DNA of 44,024 nucleotides from Lachnospiraceae bacterium (GCA_028727605.1 JAQYOA010000142.1:1-44024), one strand, 5' to 3'; numbered from the stretch's first letter, positions 21,526-31,060 are shown. Numbers and translations are program-made. The notes: generated by a model from the letters alone, not told the origin.

Positions 21526-24500
21526 ATGGGAAAGAAGAAAAAACGAAAAAGAATACTTATCGGAGCAGTTGCTATTGGAATCATTCTGGCAATTGTGGTG
21601 ATGTACATTTGTACTCAGGCAAACAAAAAGAAGGAACTGCCGGAATTTTCTCCCCTGGAACTGGGCGAAAGCTATATACCGAATGTAAATGATATTGTAT
21701 ATGAAAATGAATATCATTCTTCTGGTTATGTGAATAACATTGTGCTCGTTATTGCGAGACATTCTATGAGCCAGGAAAAACTCCAAACTTTATGCCAGAA
21801 TATTGGTGGTACTGTTGTCGGCAGAATTCCGGAAATTAATCAGTTTCAAATTCAAGTGGATGCAAGGGACAGATCTCAGCTGGAAGATCTCTGTGCTGTG
21901 CTGCAGGATGATGATGATGTATTGTGTGCTATGGTAGATTCTGTTTTTTCGATTGCCGCAGAAGATTTATCGATTCCCAATGATCCCTGGCGGGATACTT
22001 TTCAAGGGATTACCGGCGTGGATTGGAATGAAGAAAAACCCGGTGGGCAGAATTGGTTTCTGGAAGCCACTCATGTGGCGTCTGCATGGGACTATGATGA
22101 TGCATTTTCTACTATCCGGGTAGGTGTTGTAGATTCCGGATTTGATACAGAACATGAAGACCTGAAAATTCAGGTATTGAACACAGAGCAGAATTCTCCT
22201 GCCGACCATGGTACGCATGTAGCCGGTACGATTGGTGCCACAGCGAACAACGGAATCGGTGTTACCGGAATTGTCCAGAATATCGAATTATTTGGTGTAG
22301 ATATTCATCCAAGCAAGGAGCAGAAAAAAGCAAATATAGATATGATCAGCTGGGCGCAGGCAATGGTCGACTGTGTAGAGCAGGGATGCAAAGTTATTAA
22401 TTTTTCTCAGGGAACAGAGTACACAGATGAAGAAACAACAAAACAGGATGCGGTTACTTCTGCCCGGGATTTTGCACGTATTATTTGCGCAATTATTTCA
22501 AATTGGCAGGACGGAACTTATTCTGATTTTATTATTGTAGAAAGCGCCGGCAATGGGGATGATAAGAATAATGGTCTGGATGCAGAAACATACGGTGGAT
22601 TTCTGACATCCATGAATGATGACGTGATTTCTTCTGTTATCAAAGAATTTGAGTCAGAAGATTCCCTTACGAAAGGGCAGATTACGGTAGAAGATGTACA
22701 TAACCACTATATGATTGTGGGCGCTGTTGACAAAAAGCAAAAAAACGGGCAATATCACCTTGCTTCTTTTTCGAATTATGGTGATGCGGTTACGATTTGT
22801 GCTCCCGGAGTTAAAGTTTTCAGCACCAGTGTCACTGGGGGATTCAACGGAAATTATCGGTATAATACCGGAACATCTATGGCAGCTCCGATTGTATCCG
22901 GCATTGTTGCTATGACCTGGTCGGTTGATCCAACGATGTCCGCAGCGAAAGTGCAGGAGATTATCCGCAGCACAGCCACTAGTGTCCAACCGGGACGAAA
23001 AGAGGATACCCGAAATAATTATTTCATGATTGATGCCAAGGCGGCAGTGGAAGCGGCTATAGAATATCGGGATCAGGCAGTTGAGGATTTATCGGAAGCA
23101 GAAGAAGATTCGCCGGAAGCAGAAGAGAATTCACCGGAATCGGAGGAGCATTCTTACAGGATTTTCTATGACACTCTGACATGGCAGGAGGCGAAGGCGG
23201 CCTGTGAAGCCATGGGCGGACATCTCGTTACGATCACTTCAGAGGAAGAGCAGAAACGGATCGAAGATTTGAACACTCAAAATGACAAACTTTGGATTGG
23301 TGCAAGTCGGGATCAGGATGGCAACTGGATCTGGGTGACTGGGGAGCCCTGGTCTTACACCAATTGGGGAGAGGGAGAGCCCAACAACTCATCCAATGTA
23401 GTTGCTAATGAGAATTGTGTTGCTGTCTGGCCTCAAAGCTGGAATGATTTGGCGAATGATAATCTCTATGAACAGAAGGGATATATCTGTGAATGGGATA
23501 GAACAGAAGAAGTTGATACCGTAGGAGAGAACCCGTATTCTGAGATTTTGGATATGTTTTATAACAGCATTGCCTGCCACTGGACCAACTGTGATGATCA
23601 GGGCTTTGGAGAGGTGAATGATCCGGATGATGCATGTTATATGTTCTACCTTTATTTGAAGGATGCATCTCTGTCAGAGATTGGATATTCTTTGATTGAT
23701 TTGGATCAAAACGGTCAACCGGAATTGATCGTTTCCCCGTTCTATGTAGCTGAATCCGGAAGTATCTATGATCTTTATACGATTGTTGATGGACAAATTC
23801 TTCATATTGGTACTTCAGGGGAGAGATTTCTGTATAGCATGGCGGTTGATCATACCATCAATTTTCAAGGCTCCGGCAGCTGGCAAAATACAGAATTTGT
23901 AAACTATTATCTTGATAGTACGGATGGAGTACTGCGAGTCAATCAAGCTGTAATTTACGATGGAGATATCGACAGCAATAATCCTTGGTTCTATGCGACT
24001 ACAGAATACTTTGACAATGAAAAATATGACTATATTTCAGACGCATTGAAACCCGTTTCTGAGGAAGAGGCAAGAGAATTACAGGAAACATTTCCCGAAA
24101 ATGCCGCGTTGTCTTTGACACCGTTTGACCAATATGTGCCCTCTTCCGAGGAAGGATTAACTGTGAGTGAGACGAAGGAAGACTCCAATGATTTTCTGAC
24201 TGCCGAACAGTTGGAAAAGCTGCGAAAGGATTTGGGTGTTCCGGAGGATCTGAATGTCCGGTATCAGGTAAGTCCTTTGACCTATTGGGATGCAGCAGAA
24301 TGCTGGGAAGTGTATGTTGAGATCATAGAAGAGGACGAGGTCATTGCATCGGTGGAGGTTGATCCAAGTACCGGTGAAGGAACCAGAAGTTTTCTCACCT
24401 ACAGTGGAACCGCTTACTATCCATCCAGTGATTTTTTATTACAAACAGCATCTGATTTGATTGGCCGTTGGGAGTTGGATGAAAATGAATCCTCCGGTGT

Positions 24501-24702
24501 AAAATACATTGATTTCAAGAACGATGGAGAGGTGGAAGTTTTCTATCGTTCCGGAGAAAGTGAAACCGGGTTATATTATGTGGAAGGAAATGGAACTGTT
24601 ACTATAGGAAATGACGAAATAAAATATTGTTACCGGACAGGAGATGATCTGTATATCGGTGAATATCTGGATGAACCAGCATTGCTTTATCATCTGCAGT
24701 AG
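21526..24702 (+). CDS. Membrane-anchored subtilisin-like protease fused to a C-type lectin domain
   Basis: 1058 residues. A basic start and one membrane helix (about 10-28, ILIGAVAIGIILAIVVMYI) anchor it outside the cell. Residues ~70-140 resemble a subtilase propeptide. The S8 catalytic domain has D203 (VGVVDSGFD), H228 (DHGTHVAGT), oxyanion N343 (ESAGNGDD) and S451 (GTSMAAP), all intact. An acidic repeat linker (520-540, SEAEEDSPEAEENSPESEE) leads to a C-type lectin-like domain (about 543-658) with LTWQEAKAACEAMGGHLVTI, LWIGASRD, WGEGEPNN (EPN-type calcium/sugar loop) and the closing Cys pair. The last 400 residues are uncharacterised and include a Ca-loop-like IDLDQNGQPELIV and a lipocalin-like WELDENESSGVKYIDF end. 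GGAGGAG precedes ATG 21526. Confidence 0.92.
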   Translation: MGKKKKRKRILIGAVAIGIILAIVVMYICTQANKKKELPEFSPLELGESYIPNVNDIVYENEYHSSGYVNNIVLVIARHSMSQEKLQTLCQNIGGTVVGRIPEINQFQIQVDARDRSQLEDLCAVLQDDDDVLCAMVDSVFSIAAEDLSIPNDPWRDTFQGITGVDWNEEKPGGQNWFLEATHVASAWDYDDAFSTIRVGVVDSGFDTEHEDLKIQVLNTEQNSPADHGTHVAGTIGATANNGIGVTGIVQNIELFGVDIHPSKEQKKANIDMISWAQAMVDCVEQGCKVINFSQGTEYTDEETTKQDAVTSARDFARIICAIISNWQDGTYSDFIIVESAGNGDDKNNGLDAETYGGFLTSMNDDVISSVIKEFESEDSLTKGQITVEDVHNHYMIVGAVDKKQKNGQYHLASFSNYGDAVTICAPGVKVFSTSVTGGFNGNYRYNTGTSMAAPIVSGIVAMTWSVDPTMSAAKVQEIIRSTATSVQPGRKEDTRNNYFMIDAKAAVEAAIEYRDQAVEDLSEAEEDSPEAEENSPESEEHSYRIFYDTLTWQEAKAACEAMGGHLVTITSEEEQKRIEDLNTQNDKLWIGASRDQDGNWIWVTGEPWSYTNWGEGEPNNSSNVVANENCVAVWPQSWNDLANDNLYEQKGYICEWDRTEEVDTVGENPYSEILDMFYNSIACHWTNCDDQGFGEVNDPDDACYMFYLYLKDASLSEIGYSLIDLDQNGQPELIVSPFYVAESGSIYDLYTIVDGQILHIGTSGERFLYSMAVDHTINFQGSGSWQNTEFVNYYLDSTDGVLRVNQAVIYDGDIDSNNPWFYATTEYFDNEKYDYISDALKPVSEEEARELQETFPENAALSLTPFDQYVPSSEEGLTVSETKEDSNDFLTAEQLEKLRKDLGVPEDLNVRYQVSPLTYWDAAECWEVYVEIIEEDEVIASVEVDPSTGEGTRSFLTYSGTAYYPSSDFLLQTASDLIGRWELDENESSGVKYIDFKNDGEVEVFYRSGESETGLYYVEGNGTVTIGNDEIKYCYRTGDDLYIGEYLDEPALLYHLQ

Positions 24703-24720
24703 ATATATGAAATTCTGGGG

Positions 24721-24749
24721 TTGAACAGTATCTTAAAACTGTGTACAAA
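24721..24749 (+). promoter_or_regulatory. Promoter of the ABC-F gene
   Basis: TTGAAC (24721-24726), 17-base spacer, TACAAA (24744-24749). It gives a leader of about 70 bases that includes two mini-ORFs. Confidence 0.55.
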
Positions 24750-24770
24750 ATACGAAAAAGGGGTTGCGGT

Positions 24771-24788
24771 ATGAAAAATATTCGGTAA
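24771..24788 (+). CDS. Five-residue leader peptide before the ABC-F gene
   Basis: ATG AAA AAT ATT CGG TAA (MKNIR), preceded by AAGGGG at 7-base spacing. A second mini-frame MKVSL (24790-24807) follows at once. Short translated leaders commonly control ABC-F antibiotic-resistance genes by ribosome stalling; whether this one does is inferred. Confidence 0.35.
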   Translation: MKNIR

Positions 24789-24825
24789 AATGAAAGTATC
24801 GCTGTAGGCGCAGGAGGCACATCGT

Positions 24826-26379
24826 ATGTTACAGATTAATGAGCTTACCATCATGCACAGAAAAGATCTTCGCGTAATTCTGGAAGATTTTCATCTGGTA
24901 TTAAATGACGGGGATAAGGCGGTAATCATAGGAGAAGAGGGCAATGGAAAGTCCACGCTGATGAAGTGGATTTTTGACCCGGAGCTTGTGGAACCTTATG
25001 CAGAGGTAAAAGGAGAGAGGGTTCTGGGAAAAGAAAGGTTAGGTTATCTTCCGCAGGAATTGCCGGAATCGGATCGGGAAAAAACATTATATGAATTCTT
25101 TTCGGAGGAAGAATGTTTTTGGAATCAGACACCGAAAGATCTGGCTGCTTTTTCCAGGGATTTTGGCGTGGAAATGGAATTTTTCTACGGAGAACAAAAG
25201 CTTTCCAGTCTTTCAGGCGGGGAAAAGGTAAAGGCGCAGCTCATGAGGATTCTGATGCAGGAACCTACGGTTCTTCTTTTGGATGAACCTTCCAATGACA
25301 TTGACCTGGCGACGCTGGAACTCCTTGAGAGGCTGATCAACGGCTGGAAGAAAATCGTATTGTATATCTCTCATGATGAAACACTGATTGAAAATACAGC
25401 AAATCTGATCGTCCATATCGAACAGATTCGAAGGAAAACAAAGAGCAGGTATTCTGTCGTGAAAATGTCCTATGCGGAATATGTCAGTGAGAGACAGCAT
25501 AATTTTGAACGGCAGGAACAGCAGGCGATGAGTGATCGCAGGGAAAAGAAACTGCGGGACGAAAAATACAGGAGAATTGCTCAGAGCGTTGAGCATGCTC
25601 AGGCGGTAATCAGCCGTCAGGATCCGGCGACGGCGAAAAATCTGAAGGATAAAATGCACACGGTCAAGTCTATGAAAAAACGCTTTGACCGGGAAGATGA
25701 GAATATGGAAGAAATGCCGGAACAGGAAGAAGCGATTTATTTCCGGCTTGGCGGCAAAGAATCAAAGATTCCAGCCGGAAAGACAGTGATAGAATATCAG
25801 CTGGAGGAACTTAAGATCCCGGATAATCAGGCGGATCAGAAAGTTCTGGCAAAGAATCTTTTCCTTCGGGTCAGAGGAGCAGAGAAAATCTGCATTGTAG
25901 GAGCAAACGGAGCCGGAAAAACAACACTGCTCAGGAAGATTGCGGAAGAACTTCAAAGGAGAACGGATATCCATGCGGAGTATATGCCGCAAAATTATGA
26001 GGAAATGCTGAATCTGGAGCTGACACCGGTGGAATATCTGGACCGGTCCGGCGACAAAGAGGAAAGGACAAGGATCAGAACTTATCTTGGCTCGCTTAAG
26101 TATACTCCGGAGGAAATGGAGCATCCGATCAGGGAACTGTCCGGAGGACAGAAAGCAAAAGTGTTGCTTTTAAAACTCAGTTTGTCGGATGCAAATGTCC
26201 TGATTTTAGATGAGCCGACCCGAAATTTTTCACCGCTCTCCGGACCGGTCATAAGGAAAATGATCAGAGAATTCCCGGGGGCAGTGATCAGTATCTCACA
26301 CGACAGAAAATATATAGAAGAGGTCTGTGATAAGATCTATCAGCTGACGCCGGAGGGACTTGTTGAGAAGAGAATATGA
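24826..26379 (+). CDS. ABC-F family ATP-binding protein (ribosome-associated)
   Basis: 517 residues, two ABC domains and no membrane part. Domain 1 (about 1-200) has Walker A GEEGNGKST, signature LSSLSGGEKVKAQL and Walker B VLLLDEPSNDID. A charged linker of ~100 residues (ERQEQQAMSDRREKKLRDE ... KSMKKRFDRED) corresponds to the P-site tRNA interaction motif region of ABC-F proteins. Domain 2 (about 300-517) has GANGAGKTT, LSGGQKAKVLLL and LILDEPTRNFSP. ABC-F proteins act in the ribosomal E site, either as translation factors or as protection against ribosome-targeting drugs. The mini-ORF leader favours the protection group, but this is inference. GGAGG precedes ATG 24826. Confidence 0.92.
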   Translation: MLQINELTIMHRKDLRVILEDFHLVLNDGDKAVIIGEEGNGKSTLMKWIFDPELVEPYAEVKGERVLGKERLGYLPQELPESDREKTLYEFFSEEECFWNQTPKDLAAFSRDFGVEMEFFYGEQKLSSLSGGEKVKAQLMRILMQEPTVLLLDEPSNDIDLATLELLERLINGWKKIVLYISHDETLIENTANLIVHIEQIRRKTKSRYSVVKMSYAEYVSERQHNFERQEQQAMSDRREKKLRDEKYRRIAQSVEHAQAVISRQDPATAKNLKDKMHTVKSMKKRFDREDENMEEMPEQEEAIYFRLGGKESKIPAGKTVIEYQLEELKIPDNQADQKVLAKNLFLRVRGAEKICIVGANGAGKTTLLRKIAEELQRRTDIHAEYMPQNYEEMLNLELTPVEYLDRSGDKEERTRIRTYLGSLKYTPEEMEHPIRELSGGQKAKVLLLKLSLSDANVLILDEPTRNFSPLSGPVIRKMIREFPGAVISISHDRKYIEEVCDKIYQLTPEGLVEKRI

Positions 26380-26459
26380 GATTGTCTACAGAGATTTATT
26401 TCCGGGAAATGATCCCCGGGAAAAAATTATGATTTTTGAGTTGAGTTAGGGAGGGAAAG

Positions 26460-26897
26460 ATGAAATATCAATTTTGGGGATGGGAGCAGGCGGATGCGTC
26501 TGCAATAACAGACAAATATCCGGGGATTATGACGCCGACGGATTTATATGATGCGCTGTCCGAAATCTGGTGTGCAAAGACCTGTGCACCGAGGCTGAGA
26601 CAGAACTGGACACCGGAGAACAAAACGCTTGGACAGTGTTCGATTACTGCTTTTCTGGCTCAGGATATTTTCGGCGGAAAGGTATATGGCATTTTGCGTC
26701 CCGGCGGAAATTATCATTGCTATAATGTGATCGGTCAATGCAGGTTTGATCTGACCAGCGAACAGTTCGGGGATGAGGTTTTAGATTATGAGGGAAATCC
26801 GGAACAGTTTCGGGAAGTTCATTTTGCGAAAGAAGAGAAACGAGTGAGATATGAATATCTGAAAAATGAACTGGAGAAGTATTGTGCCAAAAAGTAG
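26460..26897 (+). CDS. YunG-like conserved protein
   Basis: 145 residues, soluble. It matches the conserved Firmicute family to which B. subtilis YunG belongs: WCAKTCAPRLRQNWTPENKT, then LGQCSITAFLAQDIFGGKVYG, NYHCYNVIG and FDLTSEQFG. The order Cys (GQC), His (YHCYN) and Asp (FDLTSEQF) resembles the Cys-His-Asp triads of papain/transglutaminase-fold proteins, so hydrolase activity is possible but unproven. GGGAGGG lies 5-7 bases before ATG 26460, and a terminator follows, so it is a single-gene unit. Confidence 0.8.
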   Translation: MKYQFWGWEQADASAITDKYPGIMTPTDLYDALSEIWCAKTCAPRLRQNWTPENKTLGQCSITAFLAQDIFGGKVYGILRPGGNYHCYNVIGQCRFDLTSEQFGDEVLDYEGNPEQFREVHFAKEEKRVRYEYLKNELEKYCAKK

Positions 26898-26927
26898 AAA
26901 ACGATAGCTAAAATTTATATAAGAAAG

Positions 26928-26959
26928 CGGATTTTGGTGTTTGCCGAAATCCGTTTTTT
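26928..26959 (+). terminator. Terminator after the YunG-like gene
   Basis: Arms CGGATTT (26928-26934) and AAATCCG (26947-26953) followed by TTTTTT. Confidence 0.85.
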
Positions 26960-27005
26960 CATTATAGTAGAGCTTAAGAAAACAGAATCGTGGAGGGATT
27001 TTGCG

Positions 27006-29459
27006 ATGGAAAAATATTTGGATCAGTCATTGACGGCGAAAGAACGCGCAATGGATTTGTTATCCCGTATGAGTCCGGAAGAAAAAATGGCCCAGGTGGG
27101 CTGTGTATTGATTCCGGCGGGAAGAGAAAAAGAGGCCATGGCGTATTGTAAATATGGAATCGGAGAGGTTTCCACACTGGAAGTCCGGATGATGGAAGAG
27201 ACGAAGGATGCGCTGGAATTTCAGAAAAAGATGCAGAAGGCGATCATGGAGAACAGTCCTCATCATATTCCTGCTATTTTCCATATGGAAGGACTGTGCG
27301 GGGGATTTATTCAGGGAAACACAAGTTTTCCCTCCGGAATCGGAAGGGCATCTTCCTGGGATCCCGGGCTTGAGCAGCAGGTGGGAGGAATTGTCGCACG
27401 GCAGGAAAACGCGGTGGGATTTACCCATACCCTGGCTCCGGTTCTGGATATATCAAGGGATGCCAGAATGGGACGTCAGGGAGAAACCTACGGGGAGGAT
27501 CCAACCCTGGCAGCTGCTCTTGGAACTGCATTTACAAAGGGAATCCAGGAAGAAGCGGTGACCTGTCCGGTATATGAGAATGGAAAGAAGACAGATAAAA
27601 CAGGTGTGCGTCACAGTGAGGCCGTAGCCAAACACTTCATGGGCTTCCACAATTCGGAAGGAGGCATCCACGGAGCAGACAGTCATACGCCGCCAAGGCT
27701 GATGCGGGAAGTCTACGGAAAACCGTTTCAGGCTGCCATCAGTGAGGCACAGCTTCGCGGAGTCATGCCCTGCTACTGTACCTTTGACGGAGAACCGGCG
27801 TCTGCATCCAAGACACTTCTGACCGATATTCTGCGGGAAGAGATGGGCTTTGACGGTCTGGCTGTGTCAGATTACAGCGGAGTGGAAAATATTCACAACG
27901 TTCAGAAGATGTATGAGAGTGTGACGGAAGCCGGACTGCACGCCATGGAGGCGGGAATGGATGTGGAAATGCCCATGCGTTCTGCCTTTAATGACGAACT
28001 GACGGAGTGGTTCAAAAGCGAAAAGGCGGATCCGAAAATTCTGGACCGGGCAGTTCTCCGTGTGCTGGAAGCAAAATTCCGCATGGGATTGTTTGAGCAT
28101 CCGTTTGCACTGGAGGGGGATGAATTTGAAAACGTCTTTTACAGAGAGTCAGATGAAGAAGTGACCCTGCAGTCGGCAAGGGAATCTATGATTCTTCTGA
28201 AAAACGATGGTGTCCTTCCTCTGAAAAAGGGAGTGAAAAAGATTGCACTGGTGGGATGCCACGGAGCAAATGCCAGAAGCTTTTTCGGCGGATATACGCA
28301 CATCAGCATGGTGGAAGCAACTCATGCAGTGGAAAACTCCATCGCAGGAATCGGGGAGAGTGCCGCCTCGGGAGATAAAAAGACGGTTCCGATTATTCCG
28401 GGAACTCAGATTCAGTCGGATGAGACAGAAGAGTTCGATGCGATTTTACGACGGATCAAACCGGACTGCCCGAATCTGCAGGAGCAGCTGAAAAAAATGC
28501 TTCCGGACACGGAAATTATCTATGCTTACGGATATCCGATTGCGGGAAATGATATGAGCGGCCATGAGGAGGCATTAAAGGCCATTGCCGATGCGGATCT
28601 TTGCATTATGACTCTGGGAGGAAAACACGGTTCCTGTTCTGTGGCTTCCATGGGAGAAGGAGTGGACAGTACAGATATCAATCTGCCTCTGTGTCAGGAA
28701 AGCTTTATCCGAAAAGCGGCAGAGCTTGGTAAACCGCTGATCGGTGTTCATTTCAACGGCCGGGCAATCTCAAGCAATGCGGCGGATGAATGCCTGAATG
28801 CGATTGTGGAAGCCTGGAATCCATCGGAAAAGGGTGCGGAGGCAATCGTGGAGGTTCTCACGGGAGCATACAATCCTTCCGGGAAACTTCCGGTATCTGT
28901 TGCCTATACGGCAGGGCAGCTGCCGCTCTATTACAATCACATGAATGGATCGGCATGGCATCAGGGAGCGAGTATTGGATTCGCCAATTATGTGGATATG
29001 CCTCATACACCGCGGTACTGCTTTGGCCATGGCTTATCTTATACCACCTTTGCATACGGAGAACTTACCGTTGACCGGGAGAGCGTAAGACCGGATGAGT
29101 GTGTGAAAGCTTCGGTAAAAGTGAAGAACACGGGAACTGCTGCCGGAACGGAAGTGGTACAGCTGTATCTGAAAGATGTGTATGCAAGTATGACAAGGCC
29201 GGTGATGGAACTGGGTGGATTTGCAAGAGTAGAGTTAAATCCGGGAGAAGAAAAGACGGTTACCTTCGAAATCAGTCCGGAACAGACGGCCTTTCTGGAT
29301 ACAGAGATGAGATGGAAAACAGAAGCGGGAGAGGTGCAGATTCTGATCGGTTCCTCCTCCGAAGACATCCGTTCGACGGGAAAATTCGTTATCACAGAGG
29401 ATCAATACATTCAGGGAAAAGAGCGCAGATTTTATGCCCGGGTTACGGAAACAATCTGA
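27006..29459 (+). CDS. Glycoside hydrolase family 3 (beta-glucosidase/beta-xylosidase type)
   Basis: 817 residues from ATG 27006, with GTGGAGGG 8-9 bases upstream; the frame open to 26934 has no ribosome site. It has no signal peptide, so it acts in the cytoplasm on imported oligosaccharides. The GH3 barrel has the conserved SFPSGIGRASSWDP, SRDARMGRQGETYGEDP, VAKHFMGFH and the nucleophile D289 in GLAVSDYSGVENIH. The second alpha/beta domain has SMILLKNDGVLPL and IMTLGGKHGS. A C-terminal fibronectin-III-like domain (VKVKNTGTAAGTEVVQLYLK) ends it. GH3 enzymes release glucose, xylose or N-acetylglucosamine; the exact sugar cannot be read. It is followed by an AraC regulator on the same strand. 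Confidence 0.94.
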   Translation: MEKYLDQSLTAKERAMDLLSRMSPEEKMAQVGCVLIPAGREKEAMAYCKYGIGEVSTLEVRMMEETKDALEFQKKMQKAIMENSPHHIPAIFHMEGLCGGFIQGNTSFPSGIGRASSWDPGLEQQVGGIVARQENAVGFTHTLAPVLDISRDARMGRQGETYGEDPTLAAALGTAFTKGIQEEAVTCPVYENGKKTDKTGVRHSEAVAKHFMGFHNSEGGIHGADSHTPPRLMREVYGKPFQAAISEAQLRGVMPCYCTFDGEPASASKTLLTDILREEMGFDGLAVSDYSGVENIHNVQKMYESVTEAGLHAMEAGMDVEMPMRSAFNDELTEWFKSEKADPKILDRAVLRVLEAKFRMGLFEHPFALEGDEFENVFYRESDEEVTLQSARESMILLKNDGVLPLKKGVKKIALVGCHGANARSFFGGYTHISMVEATHAVENSIAGIGESAASGDKKTVPIIPGTQIQSDETEEFDAILRRIKPDCPNLQEQLKKMLPDTEIIYAYGYPIAGNDMSGHEEALKAIADADLCIMTLGGKHGSCSVASMGEGVDSTDINLPLCQESFIRKAAELGKPLIGVHFNGRAISSNAADECLNAIVEAWNPSEKGAEAIVEVLTGAYNPSGKLPVSVAYTAGQLPLYYNHMNGSAWHQGASIGFANYVDMPHTPRYCFGHGLSYTTFAYGELTVDRESVRPDECVKASVKVKNTGTAAGTEVVQLYLKDVYASMTRPVMELGGFARVELNPGEEKTVTFEISPEQTAFLDTEMRWKTEAGEVQILIGSSSEDIRSTGKFVITEDQYIQGKERRFYARVTETI

Positions 29460-29578
29460 GAAAAGAATGCAAGATTCCCGGATATGGAAGAAATAATGGA
29501 AAAACGGCAAAAATAAGTGTAAAGTAATGGTAACGATGCAGGTCAGGACCAAGCCTGGGAATAGTTTGGGGGGAACAG

Positions 29579-30832
29579 ATGGACAAAATATCGTTGGATG
29601 AATTTCCGGTACAGACCAGAAGCCGTTTTCTGGCTGCAAATTTGTTTGCCGGTGCAGATCTTGGAATGTGGAGCTTCGGACGGGATCGGGAGCTGTATTA
29701 TTCCACGTGTTCAAACGTAAAAGAATTCAGCGCCTTTCTCGAATTAAGTGGCTGTATGGAATTTTTATATCAGAATCTGGAAGCATGGAAGAAGCCGGTG
29801 ATACTGAGCGACCAGCTGGGGTTGATCTGGATTGCCGAAGACATGTATTCCGAGGGAGAACTGCAGTGCCTGCTTTTGATCGGGCCGATGTTTTTGAGTA
29901 AGGTATCGGTAAAATCGATTGAGGATTCCCTGCGGGAGAGAATTTCATCGATCTTTATGCAGAGGCAGATGATGCGGACGATCTCTGCTGTGCCGGTTAT
30001 TACGCTTCCAATGATGTATCAGTATGCCAAAATGCTTCATTATTCAATGACCTCCGAACGTATATGGCCGGCAGATTTTATCTATCAGAGTGAAGAGACG
30101 AGACGGTATCTTCAGGGTGAGGATGAGGAAGCATCGGCCCTGATTCAGAGTGATCCGGAGCGTGTTATGACAGGAGAGCGTCTGATCCTTCAGGCAGTAC
30201 GGGATGGAAATCTGAACTATAAAGAGCTGATAAAAGACAGGAAAGATTTCGAAAATGAGCTGATTTCCCGATCGGAGAATTTTCTGAGGGATGCGAAAAA
30301 TACACTTTTGATCCTCAATGCGCTCTGCAGCCGTGCGGCGGTGCAGGGAGGTCTTTCTGCAAAGACGGCAAGAGAAGTGGAACTTCGGTATACCGCACAG
30401 ATCGAGAAAGCAGATATTATCACAGAACTGCAAGCTGTCAGAGAACGTTTTCTGGAGGAATATATTCGGAAAGTTCGGGAGGGAAAGGCCAATCCGCTTA
30501 TTTCCAAAAGTGTTCGGGAGTGCTGTGACTATATCCGCGCCAATGTGACAAAGGAACTGACCGTTCAGAGTATCGCATCCGAACTGGGATATGCACCTTA
30601 CTATTTCTCGAAAAAATTTTACAGGGAGACGGGAGTAAAAATCTCGGACTACATAAAACAGGCACGGGTTGATTACGCCAGAATCGTCCTGCTTTCTTCC
30701 AAAAAGAGTATTCAGGAAATCAGTGACTTGCTGCATTTTGGGACGAGAAATTATTTCTGCAAGGTATTTCATGATCTTGTGGGGATGACGCCTGCTGCAT
30801 ACAGGGAAAAGGTGGAAAGGGAACAGGAATGA
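29579..30832 (+). CDS. AraC-family transcriptional regulator with long N-terminal sensor
   Basis: 417 residues. The first ~290 residues form an uncharacterised sensor region including a helical stretch (RSENFLRDAKNTLLILNALCS, then RAAVQGGLSAKTAREVELRY) shared by a group of large AraC regulators of Firmicutes. The C-terminal ~100 residues are the AraC DNA-binding domain: ELTVQSIASELGYAPYYFSK and SIQEISDLLHFGTRNYFCKV, ending GMTPAAYREK. GGGGGAAC precedes ATG 29579. It lies 120 bases after the GH3 gene and overlaps the next gene by 4 bases. GH3 is its most likely target. Confidence 0.9.
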   Translation: MDKISLDEFPVQTRSRFLAANLFAGADLGMWSFGRDRELYYSTCSNVKEFSAFLELSGCMEFLYQNLEAWKKPVILSDQLGLIWIAEDMYSEGELQCLLLIGPMFLSKVSVKSIEDSLRERISSIFMQRQMMRTISAVPVITLPMMYQYAKMLHYSMTSERIWPADFIYQSEETRRYLQGEDEEASALIQSDPERVMTGERLILQAVRDGNLNYKELIKDRKDFENELISRSENFLRDAKNTLLILNALCSRAAVQGGLSAKTAREVELRYTAQIEKADIITELQAVRERFLEEYIRKVREGKANPLISKSVRECCDYIRANVTKELTVQSIASELGYAPYYFSKKFYRETGVKISDYIKQARVDYARIVLLSSKKSIQEISDLLHFGTRNYFCKVFHDLVGMTPAAYREKVEREQE

Positions 30833-31059
30833 AACTGAAAAAGAAGATTGATCTGGTAAGCTTCATCAAAAAGGTGAAAGAGTGCGAATCAGAGGTCTGC
30901 CTGGTGACAGAAGAAGGCGATCGGCTGGATCTGAAATCCGCTCTGGCGCAATATGTGCTGGTGACACTTTCAAAACAGGAGACGCTTCTTGAAAACAGCG
31001 AAATCATCTGCTCATTGGAAGATGAAAAACAGCTGGCAGATTTTCTGGAACGCAGATAA
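30829..31059 (+). CDS. HPr-like small protein lacking the phosphorylated histidine
   Basis: 76 residues. From residue 9 onward it aligns by eye with the phosphocarrier HPr: VSFIKKVKECESEVCLVTE corresponds to the HPr helix A and strand B, DLKSALAQYVLVTL to the regulatory-serine helix region (KSxxxxxxL), and SLEDEKQLADFL to the C-terminal helix. The N-terminal GLHARPA loop with the active-site His is missing, so it cannot carry phosphate the usual way. The ATG overlaps the AraC stop (ATGA), so it is made in step with the regulator. A role as a protein partner in carbon control is inferred. Confidence 0.55.
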   Translation: MKLKKKIDLVSFIKKVKECESEVCLVTEEGDRLDLKSALAQYVLVTLSKQETLLENSEIICSLEDEKQLADFLERR

Positions 31060-31060
31060 A

